From NCBI GenBank assembly GCA_947474875.1, contig CANJKY010000022.1, forward strand, positions 1-13,205: a stretch of DNA of 13,205 bases, written 5' to 3'. Within the stretch, counting starts at the first letter, position 1; each line of letters starts with the position of its first letter. Source of the DNA: Gemmataceae bacterium (GTDB lineage: Bacteria; Planctomycetota; Planctomycetia; Gemmatales; Gemmataceae). Shown here piece by piece: positions 6,581-12,923 of the stretch. The notes beneath the pieces were generated by a model. The model saw only the letters and a list, made by a program, of their open reading frames with translations. It was not told where the DNA came from and did no database searches. Both the position numbers and the translations under genes were made by a program.

Positions 6581-7503
6581 TGCCCCCCACCCCCGCCGAC
6601 TTCGCCGACGCCCTCGTGCTCACCGGGCCGACCGGGGCGGGTAAGTCTGCTGTCGCACTCGAACTGGCCGACCGGCTGGGGTGCGAGATCGTGGCGATGG
6701 ACTCCATGACCCTGTACCGCGGCATGGATATCGGCACGGCCAAGCCGACCGCCGAAGAGCGGGCGCGGGTGCCACACCACCTGATCGATGTCCTCGACCC
6801 GTGGGAGTCCGGCAGCGTGGCGTGGTGGCTGGACCGGGCGGACGAGGCGTGCCGGCTCATCCGCTCCCGCGGGAAGCGGCCGCTGTTCGTCGGCGGCACG
6901 CCGTTCTACCTGAAGGCGCTGACGTGCGGACTGTTCGACGCCCCGCCGGTCGATCCGCCAATCCGTGCCGGTCTGGAGGCGGAAGCAGATCAATTGGGGC
7001 CGGTGGCGTTGCACCGCCGGCTGGCCGAAGTGGACCCGCTGACGGCCGCCCGCCTGCACCCGAACGACGTGCGGCGGGTGGTCCGCGCGCTGGAGGTGTT
7101 CGTAGCCACCGGCCGGCCGATCAGCTCGTTCCAGCGGACGTGGGCCGCGCCGGACACGCACGCCCGCATCCCGTGCGTGATGCTCGACTGGCCGCGAGAC
7201 GAACTGTACCGCCGCATCGACGCGCGGGTGGACGCCATGCTCGCCGCCGGCTGGGTGGACGAAGTTCGCCGGCTGGCCGCCGATCCGCGTGGAATGGGAA
7301 AAGAGGCGAGTCAGGCGCTCGGCTACCGCGAACTCCGCCTACACTTGGATAACGGCGGGGATCGGGCGGCGACGGTTGCCGAAATCAAGACCCGCACTCG
7401 ACAGTTCGCCAAGCGGCAGCTCACGTGGTTCCGCCACTTGCCCGGTTGTGTACCGGTGCCGCCCGCCAAAGGAAGTCTGATCGAACGATTATTAAAATCA
7501 TGA
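6580..7503 (+). CDS. miaA: tRNA dimethylallyltransferase
   Basis: Transfers a dimethylallyl group from DMAPP to N6 of adenosine-37 in tRNAs reading UNN codons, which stabilises codon-anticodon pairing. The 307-residue protein has the P-loop GPTGAGKS (16-23), DSMTLYRGMDIGTAKP (41-56; Asp41 is the expected general base), VGGTPFY (104-110), PNDVRRVVRALEV (161-173), QALGYREL (245-252) and the tRNA-binding TRQFAKRQLTWFR (273-285). Length and motif order are those of bacterial MiaA. The tetrapeptide after DS is MTLY rather than the common AxQxY, a mild variation. The start ATG 6580 overlaps the stop of the glycosyltransferase; the frame is open upstream, but that adds no MiaA sequence. hfq and mutL, common miaA partners in Proteobacteria, are absent. 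The last codons are unusually AT-rich and run into a palindrome over the stop codon. Confidence 0.95.
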   Translation: MPPTPADFADALVLTGPTGAGKSAVALELADRLGCEIVAMDSMTLYRGMDIGTAKPTAEERARVPHHLIDVLDPWESGSVAWWLDRADEACRLIRSRGKRPLFVGGTPFYLKALTCGLFDAPPVDPPIRAGLEAEADQLGPVALHRRLAEVDPLTAARLHPNDVRRVVRALEVFVATGRPISSFQRTWAAPDTHARIPCVMLDWPRDELYRRIDARVDAMLAAGWVDEVRRLAADPRGMGKEASQALGYRELRLHLDNGGDRAATVAEIKTRTRQFAKRQLTWFRHLPGCVPVPPAKGSLIERLLKS

Positions 7504-7509
7504 TGATTT
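7495..7509. repeat. AT-rich 15-bp palindrome over the miaA stop codon
   Basis: AAATCAT (7495-7501), a central G, and ATGATTT (7503-7509) form a perfect odd-centred palindrome. It sits in an ATTATTAAAATC tract that is strikingly AT-rich against the surrounding DNA and contains the TGA stop (7501-7503). It looks more like a protein-binding site or helix-opening element than a terminator, because the arms are AT pairs and no T-run follows. Confidence 0.5.
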
Positions 7510-7565
7510 CAGGTGTGAGCGGAGAATTCAGGTGACTTTTGCCGGGAATCCGACTGAGACCTGAA
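7508..7565. repeat. Three copies of heptamer TTCAGGT (two direct, one inverted)
   Basis: TTCAGGTG occurs at 7508-7515 and 7527-7534, and the inverted form ACCTGAA at 7559-7565. The second and third copies extend to a perfect 8-bp inverted pair, ATTCAGGT (7526-7533) and ACCTGAAT (7559-7566). They lie in the miaA-to-FHA spacer, 98 or more bases before the FHA start. A binding site for a regulator of the FHA gene is possible; no known consensus was recognised. Confidence 0.4.
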
Positions 7566-7623
7566 TCCGCGGACGAGTTTTTCACTCGACACCGGCCGTG
7601 TGTTCTAAGAGAATCCATGGAAC

Positions 7624-7639
7624 CGCCCCGTGAGGGGCG
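7624..7639 (+). other. Leader hairpin before the FHA gene
   Basis: CGCCCC (7624-7629) and GGGGCG (7634-7639) form a 6-bp stem with a GTGA loop, 24 bases before the FHA start. A second, weaker stem, CGAGT/ACTCG (7574-7578 with 7584-7588), lies upstream. No T-run follows either. The FHA start has no visible Shine-Dalgarno, so local structure may matter for translation, but this is speculative. Confidence 0.3.
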
Positions 7640-7663
7640 ACGCGCCCGCCCCCCGAGTCCCCT

Positions 7664-8350
7664 ATGCGTACCGTCACGTTCCTGGTGTTGGAAGGAGTCG
7701 ACAAGGGCCGGGTGTACCGGAACCTGCCGGTACCCGTCACCATCGGCCGTGAAGAGGGGAATGCGCTGCGGCTGAACGACGAGCGGGTGAGCCGGTACCA
7801 CGCCAAAATCCAGCTCGAAGACAGTGACGTCATCATCACCGACCTGGACAGCACGAACGGCACGCGGGTGAACGGGGCGGCGGTGCAGATCCGCAGGCTG
7901 CGGGCCGGCGACCAGATCTCCATCGGCCGCACCATGCTGCTGTACGGCACGATGGAGGAGATCGAGGCTCGCCGTAGCGGGAAGATGGCGCCGGTGGCCG
8001 AGAACGGGGTGCAGACCATCCAGGCGGCTGAGCTGGCCGCAGCGGCCGGGGCGAGTGCCCGCGGGTCGGCGGTGGTGCGGAACTCGATCGTCCACACCCC
8101 GGAGTGGAAGTACAACGACAAGGAAATCCCGCCGCTGCCGAACAAACTCACCCCGGCCCAGGCGGCCCGCCTGTCCGAGGTGTTCGACTACCTGCACCGG
8201 GCGATCACATCGTCGGTGGAGAACATCGAGGCGAACGACGACGGCACGGAGGTGAAGATCGGGTTCTCCGAGTGGCAGACCATCCAGGCGGTGCAGCTGC
8301 TGCTCGCCCAGTACGGCCGGCGGGTGTCCGAGCCGGACGAGACCGTCTGA
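7664..8350 (+). CDS. FHA-domain protein with conserved C-terminal region
   Basis: A 228-residue cytosolic protein. The forkhead-associated domain spans about 24-96 with the expected phosphothreonine-recognition residues: Gly28-Arg29 (TIGRE), Ser43-Arg44-x-His46 (SRYH) and Asn65-Gly66 (DSTNGT). FHA domains bind phosphothreonine peptides made by Ser/Thr kinases. A linker rich in Ala follows (100-140), then a separate C-terminal block of about 145-225 (PEWKYNDKEIPPLPNKL, EVFDYLHRAIT, WQTIQAVQLLLAQYGRR) that looks folded and conserved but that I cannot name. The start ATG 7664 lies 18 residues before the first FHA strand motif. No Shine-Dalgarno is visible. It is transcribed alone and closed by an intrinsic terminator. 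It ends next to the convergent kinase/phosphatase operon, so a functional link with that operon is possible, but shared transcription is excluded by orientation. Confidence 0.9.
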   Translation: MRTVTFLVLEGVDKGRVYRNLPVPVTIGREEGNALRLNDERVSRYHAKIQLEDSDVIITDLDSTNGTRVNGAAVQIRRLRAGDQISIGRTMLLYGTMEEIEARRSGKMAPVAENGVQTIQAAELAAAAGASARGSAVVRNSIVHTPEWKYNDKEIPPLPNKLTPAQAARLSEVFDYLHRAITSSVENIEANDDGTEVKIGFSEWQTIQAVQLLLAQYGRRVSEPDETV

Positions 8351-8375
8351 CCCAATTCCCCACACGACCTCCCGA

Positions 8376-8408
8376 CGAACCCCCGCTCCGGCGGGGGTTC
8401 GGTTCTTT
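8376..8408 (+). terminator. Intrinsic terminator of the FHA gene
   Basis: An 11-bp perfect stem (8376-8386 with 8391-8401) with the loop TCCG, followed by a T-rich tail (GTTCTTT). It lies 25 bases after the FHA stop. Read from the other strand there is no T-run, so it is probably one-directional. Confidence 0.88.
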
Positions 8409-8422
8409 AATGGCTGTCCTTG

Positions 8423-8486
8423 TTGGTGTCCTGCCTTCAGTCTGCCTGGGGTCGTTGAGGAAAACGACCTGATGGCCGGACACCAA
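8423..8486. other. Nested hairpin in the convergent spacer
   Basis: An outer 9-bp stem TTGGTGTCC/GGACACCAA (8423-8431 with 8478-8486) continues after one mismatch with GCC/GGC (8433-8435 with 8474-8476). It encloses an inner 7-bp stem GGTCGTT/AACGACC (8450-8456 with 8463-8469). On the minus strand it lies 10 bases after the kinase stop codon, but the T-run of that strand precedes the stem instead of following it. It is therefore not a standard intrinsic terminator. It could be a 3'-end stabiliser, a rho-dependent end, a small RNA, or the remnant of a mobile repeat. Confidence 0.5.
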
Positions 8487-8496
8487 AAAAAGCCGA

Positions 8497-11400
8497 CTAC
8501 CTCTTCGGGTGGTACAGGTGTTCGGCCGGGATCGGCTCCCAGTCGAGGCTGCCGGGGGGCAGCCAGAGCAGCGTCAGGGTGTGCTTCGGGTCGGTGGCGA
8601 ACGTGCCATCGATGACGATGGCGTTCGGCTGGTCGGCGAGCGTCACGGTGGCGGTGGTGGTCGGCTGCTTGCCGGCGGTGTCGATCACCGTCGTGTTGTT
8701 CACCCGCACCTTCACCGCCGCCCCGGTCCGCACCTCCAGTTTGTACCGGCCGGGTTTGGGCGGCACCAGCACACCGGTCCACCGGGCCGTGAAGTCCAGC
8801 TTCGACTTGTTCGCGTCCTTGATGTCGAGCGGGTTGAAGTCGAGTTTGTCCGCCACCTCCGCCGGAACTTTCGCCGCCCCGCTCGTCTTCATCGTGACCT
8901 CCCGCATCAGCCCCGGCAGGTACTCGGCCTTGCCGTGGGTGAGCACGAGCTTGCTCCGTGCCTTTTCCAGTTCCAGTCCGGTGAGCACTTCCATCGCCCG
9001 GAACGCCCAGTGCCGGCTCCGAGCCTCGAACGCCGAGCGGTCGGCGTCCACGGCGCTCTTGGCGTACTCGGCCCAAGCGTCGGCCGCCTTCGCCTCCAGG
9101 TCGCGATCCGTGGCTGCGGACTGGTCGAGTTCCGCCGCCGCCTTCAGCGCTTGGTCCGATCCCTTCGCCAGGTGCGGGATGCCGTCCGCCCACCGCCGCT
9201 GCACCAGGCAGCGGAACCGGCCTACCGCCAGGTTCGCGGCCGGGTCGTCCGGGGCGGCCTTCAGCGTGTCGAACGCATCCTTCACCACGGCGAACTGCTC
9301 CTCCGCCTTCTTCACCTGGGCGGTGCGGTCGGTGGCGTCGGCCAGCAGCGGGCCGGCGTTGGCCTTGCGGGCGGCGGCGGCGGCGACGGAGGCCAGCTTG
9401 CCCGCCTGGGCGTACCGGTCTGCGGCGAACTCGGCGTCGCACTCGGCCAGCGCCCACTCGGCCACCTCCCGCAACGGGCCGGCGGCGGACAGCGCGGCGA
9501 GCTTCTCCAGGGTAGGCAGCTTGAACGCGAAACGGTCGACGGAGAATCGGTCGGCGATCAGCCCGGCCACCTCGGCCACCTCGCGAACGTCGCCGGCGTC
9601 GGCGTACAGGTCGCGGGCTTCCCGCAGCAGGGCGTACTGGTCGGCCGAGGCTTTGGTGTCCGCGGCCACGTCCAGCAGTTTGACTGCAAGCGCCTTCTTG
9701 TCCGCCGCCGACCGCTTGGCGAACTCGGCCTTGTACAGCTCGCGGATGTCGGCCGCCGCCTTGGTCACCGTCTCATCCGGTGGGACTGGCAGTCGCTCAT
9801 CCGCCCGCGGCTTCACCGCCAACCGCCCGCCGGCCACCGGCAGATCATAGGCCGACAGGGTGAGCGCCTCCGGGTTGAGCACGAACAGCCGGCGGGCGTC
9901 GTCCGAGACGGCCACCCTGAGCCGGGGAATCTGGGTGCCCTTCGGCGGCAGCACCGGCACGCGGGCGATCAGCTTCCCGTCGGCGTCGTACACCTGAACC
10001 TCGAGCCCGAGCTGCGCCGCCGGGATCAAGTGCGGGTGCGCGAACACCCGCCCGCCGGGGTCGGTCGCCCCGGAGAACGCGAAAGTGTTGGTCAGGTGCG
10101 AGTACACAGGCTTGCCGGTCTTGCCGTCCACCCAGTGGACGCCGAACCCGCCTCCATCGGTCAGGGCGGCGGACACTAGCACCCGATCCCCGCCCTGGGT
10201 CAGGTCGAGTACCAGTGGGGCGGCGTTCTCGTTCACACCGAGGGTGAACTCGCCGTCCGTGGTGCCGGACGGCAGCCTGAACCAGCGGCACCGCCCGCCC
10301 CGCTCGACCACCAGTACGCGGGTCGAGTCAGGGGTGAACTCGTGGGCGAAGACCCGCCCGTCGGCGGACAGCACCAGCCTCTTGCCGACCGTGTCGTACA
10401 CGCGGGCGCCGCCGGGGGTGTTGTTCGCCCCGTTCAGCCAACTCGCGGACAGATACCGGCCGTTCGGCGACATCCGCACCGACACCCCTGTGGTGCGGTC
10501 GGCCAGAACCGGCTTCGCGTCGATCGGCGTCCCCGCCCGGCCAGTGGCCGAGTCCCAGGTGAGCAGGGATGTGCCGTTTGGCTGGTACAGCCCCACCTGA
10601 CCCTTGTCGGTGATGCTGACGAGGGCGATGGTGGCCCGGGTGCCGTCCGCCGTCACTTTGGCTGTTACTTTACCGGATTTCGGGTCGTACACGATGACCC
10701 CGCGGGTCGGTCCGGCCCACACCAGCCGGCCGGTCGGGGTGAAGTCGAGAACGGCGGTCGGGTGGTCAGCATCGACGGTCACGCTCCACGCCGGCTTCAA
10801 CTCCACCACCTTCAAGTCCGGCGTCGGGGCCGGCGCAGGTGGGGGCGGCGTGGTGACGGCCACGTCCGGCCGCGGCGGCGGCAGCACCGGACGATCCGGC
10901 GTCGGGTCGGGCGGCGTAGGGGGAGCCGGGTCGGGGTCTTTTGGGTTCTCGATCACCTCGGGCGGCTTCGACGTCGGCGGGGTCGGCAATTCGGTCGGCT
11001 TCGTCTGCGCCACCTCGACCGGCTTCTTGTCGCCGAACAGGACGATGACCGCGGCCGCCCCGACGCCTACCGCCAGCAGCCCGCCGAGGGCGATTAGGGC
11101 AGGCACGAGTGGGGACTTCTTCTTCGGAACTGAGGCGGGCACCGCCGCAGGCAGCGGGTGCGGAACGAACGCCGCTTGCGGCGGTGCCATGGGAGGCGCG
11201 GCCAGCGAGAACCCGAGTCGGCTCATCACCATTTGGGCGTCGGCGGGGGGCAGCGGCAGCACCTTGCCGTCCGGGGCGATCTGGTCCAGCCACGGCGTCT
11301 GCGGCAGTGGCTTGCCAAGCGCCAGGACTAGCCTGCCGACCAACCCCTGCACCCCGGCGTTGCCGGTCGCCCACATCTCCTTCAGCAACTTCGACCCGCC

Positions 11401-12174
11401 CGGCTGTTTGAAGTCGTCCTCGGTAAACAGCAGGTTGTCGCCGGTGTCGAACCGCTCCCACAGGTCTGGGGCGGCGGCCAGCCCCTTGAGCGCGGCGGCG
11501 ACCACCAGGTGTGGGAAGCGGTCCAGGTCGGGCGAGTACACCCGGCCGGCGGCCCGCTGCGGGTGCTGGAACGCCGGGTGCCCGAGTTCCCCGCTCGGGG
11601 TGTTCGCCAGGGCGGGGGCGTACAGCCCGTCGTAGTCGATCAGCTTCAGCCCGAACTGGCCGGGCTTCGCCCCCGGCACCAGCAGCACGTTCCCGTGCTG
11701 TAGGTCGGCGTGCGCCAGCCCGGCCTCCCGTAGCCGCTTGCACAGCCGCGTCCACATGACGAACAGCCCGTCCAGGATGGCCGGCCTGGTCACGTTCTCC
11801 CGCACGAACTGGTTCAGTTGCAGTCCGTCCACCCACTCCATCTTGAGCACCGGGTACCACTTCCCGGCCACCCGGATGCCCTGGCTCAGGAACGTGAACG
11901 GGATGGTGAACGGCAGGTTGGCTGCGGCCAGCGCCTTGCCCACCAAGTCGTACCGCTTGTCCAACCCGGGCACGGAGCGGGTGAAACACTTGACCGCCCA
12001 GTTGCGGCCGTCCGCCCCAAGGATCTGGTACACGTCGGCGAAGTTGCCCGACCGCGGCAGCGGCATGCCGGTCGGCCCGACCGCCGCCTGCCCCCGTTTC
12101 AGGTCCGGGTCGGCGAACGCCGTGGCCGGCGTCTGCACGGCTTCGTTGAAGTCGTTCGGCAGCGGCCAGCTCAT
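8497..12174 (-). CDS. Transmembrane atypical protein kinase fused to beta-propeller-like and PA14-like domains
   Basis: A 1225-residue protein. Residues 40-300 are kinase-like: Gly loop PRSGNFADVYQI, Lys62 in WAVKCF, catalytic HADLQHGN (Asp157, Asn162) and metal-binding LIDYDG (Asp180). All key residues are present, although HRD is HAD and DFG is DYD. A transmembrane helix at about 355-380, just after a KKK stop, is followed by a Pro/Thr-rich linker (383-455). Residues 460-780 carry WD-like strands (DFTPTGRLVW, RMSPNGRYL, EFTPDSTRVLVV, VSDDARRLFVL), suggesting a beta-propeller. An Ala/Lys-rich helical region (800-1080) and a PA14-like beta domain (about 1110-1222: FTARWTGVLVPPKPGRYKLEV) follow. 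Inferred topology: kinase inside, propeller and PA14 outside. Start ATG 12174 has GAGG 7 bases upstream and overlaps the phosphatase stop (ATGA). Its place after phosphatase and vWA genes suggests phospho-signalling; substrate and ligand are unknown. Confidence 0.85.
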   Translation of the reverse strand: MSWPLPNDFNEAVQTPATAFADPDLKRGQAAVGPTGMPLPRSGNFADVYQILGADGRNWAVKCFTRSVPGLDKRYDLVGKALAAANLPFTIPFTFLSQGIRVAGKWYPVLKMEWVDGLQLNQFVRENVTRPAILDGLFVMWTRLCKRLREAGLAHADLQHGNVLLVPGAKPGQFGLKLIDYDGLYAPALANTPSGELGHPAFQHPQRAAGRVYSPDLDRFPHLVVAAALKGLAAAPDLWERFDTGDNLLFTEDDFKQPGGSKLLKEMWATGNAGVQGLVGRLVLALGKPLPQTPWLDQIAPDGKVLPLPPADAQMVMSRLGFSLAAPPMAPPQAAFVPHPLPAAVPASVPKKKSPLVPALIALGGLLAVGVGAAAVIVLFGDKKPVEVAQTKPTELPTPPTSKPPEVIENPKDPDPAPPTPPDPTPDRPVLPPPRPDVAVTTPPPPAPAPTPDLKVVELKPAWSVTVDADHPTAVLDFTPTGRLVWAGPTRGVIVYDPKSGKVTAKVTADGTRATIALVSITDKGQVGLYQPNGTSLLTWDSATGRAGTPIDAKPVLADRTTGVSVRMSPNGRYLSASWLNGANNTPGGARVYDTVGKRLVLSADGRVFAHEFTPDSTRVLVVERGGRCRWFRLPSGTTDGEFTLGVNENAAPLVLDLTQGGDRVLVSAALTDGGGFGVHWVDGKTGKPVYSHLTNTFAFSGATDPGGRVFAHPHLIPAAQLGLEVQVYDADGKLIARVPVLPPKGTQIPRLRVAVSDDARRLFVLNPEALTLSAYDLPVAGGRLAVKPRADERLPVPPDETVTKAAADIRELYKAEFAKRSAADKKALAVKLLDVAADTKASADQYALLREARDLYADAGDVREVAEVAGLIADRFSVDRFAFKLPTLEKLAALSAAGPLREVAEWALAECDAEFAADRYAQAGKLASVAAAAARKANAGPLLADATDRTAQVKKAEEQFAVVKDAFDTLKAAPDDPAANLAVGRFRCLVQRRWADGIPHLAKGSDQALKAAAELDQSAATDRDLEAKAADAWAEYAKSAVDADRSAFEARSRHWAFRAMEVLTGLELEKARSKLVLTHGKAEYLPGLMREVTMKTSGAAKVPAEVADKLDFNPLDIKDANKSKLDFTARWTGVLVPPKPGRYKLEVRTGAAVKVRVNNTTVIDTAGKQPTTTATVTLADQPNAIVIDGTFATDPKHTLTLLWLPPGSLDWEPIPAEHLYHPKR

Positions 12175-12923
12175 CGGTGGGCCTCAATCGGTGGAACGTG
12201 CAGCACCAGCAGGGTGGCGTCGTCGTCGCGGGGCAACCGCAGGGTCGTCAGAAAGTCTACGACCGCCCGCCGGCCGGAGGTAGCGTCGACCAGGTGCGGG
12301 ATGACCCGGCGAACGACCGCCGCCGCCGCATCCGGTGTGGCCAGCAGCGCGGCGGCGACGGCGTCCGTCGCCAGTAACAGAGTGTCGCCGGGGGCGGCCG
12401 TACCGGCCAGCCAGTCCGGGGATGGCGCCTGGCGTTTGTCGGAACTAGGGATCAGCGGCGGAGTGGTGTCGAACTGCTCGGGCCTTGTCAGCGGGAAGCT
12501 CTCGACCGCCGCCCCATGGCGGACGTGCAGCAGGCAACTGTCGCCCACCGCCACCGCCTTCCACCGCAGCCCCGATCCGGATTTCGCCGGCCGTACCTCG
12601 ACCCCGACGAGGGTGGCGAACGCCCCCTCGGCCTGTTTCGCCTGGGCGTACCACGGTTGGTCGGCGGCAGCGGGTGGTTCGGTCCAGGTGCGGCGGGCGT
12701 CGGCGAGCCAGTCGGCGAACGTGGCCGGCTCGGGCGGGGTTCGGGCGTAGCACCCAACCAGGTGCTTGGCCCACGCCCCAGACGCCCACCCCTCGCTCGC
12801 CCCGTCGGCGACGACGAACCGCCCGGCGGTCGAATGCGCCCCGACCGCGTCCTCGTTCTCGTCCGCCCGGTGGCCGGTCTTCGGCCGGCTGGCGGCGGAC
12901 CAAAGCAGCGGGAGTGCGGTCAT
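12171..12923 (-). CDS. PP2C-family protein phosphatase
   Basis: A 250-residue cytosolic Ser/Thr phosphatase of the metal-dependent PP2C type. Motifs in order: ENEDA (22-26), VVADGASEG (37-45; Asp40-Gly41, counterpart of the usual VADGMGG metal site), AVGDSCLLH (125-133), LLLATDAVAAAL (182-193; Asp187, counterpart of the SDG motif) and RDDDATLLVL (232-241; final metal Asp). It is compact and has no extra domain or membrane segment. It probably reverses phosphorylation by the kinase encoded next; this is inferred from the operon and from the known pairing of such enzymes. Start ATG 12923 overlaps the vWA stop, and its stop overlaps the kinase start, both as ATGA, so translation of the three should be coupled. 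No Shine-Dalgarno is visible at the start. It resembles the E. coli YegK position in yegL-yegK-yegI. Confidence 0.87.
   Translation of the reverse strand: MTALPLLWSAASRPKTGHRADENEDAVGAHSTAGRFVVADGASEGWASGAWAKHLVGCYARTPPEPATFADWLADARRTWTEPPAAADQPWYAQAKQAEGAFATLVGVEVRPAKSGSGLRWKAVAVGDSCLLHVRHGAAVESFPLTRPEQFDTTPPLIPSSDKRQAPSPDWLAGTAAPGDTLLLATDAVAAALLATPDAAAAVVRRVIPHLVDATSGRRAVVDFLTTLRLPRDDDATLLVLHVPPIEAHR

Noticed and set aside
7421..9457. Long minus-strand open frame (678 codons) antisense to the FHA gene and overlapping the end of the kinase gene
   Set aside because: It is Arg/Gly/Pro-rich without recognisable motifs, crosses two terminator-like structures and is out of frame with the well-supported kinase gene; a high-GC shadow.
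8509..10179. Long plus-strand open frame (556 codons) antisense to the kinase fusion
   Set aside because: The composition is that of a GC-rich antisense frame (VRHLRR, HQPRQ-type strings) and it has no domain; the minus-strand kinase fusion has clear motifs.
10809..11025. Proline/threonine codon run as a possible nucleotide repeat or frameshift site
   Set aside because: It is a normal proline-rich linker after a transmembrane helix; the frame is continuous on both sides.
10766..12187. 473-codon minus-strand frame parallel to the kinase region
   Set aside because: Alternative frame of the same strand with Arg/Gly-rich low-complexity sequence; kinase motifs are in the other frame.
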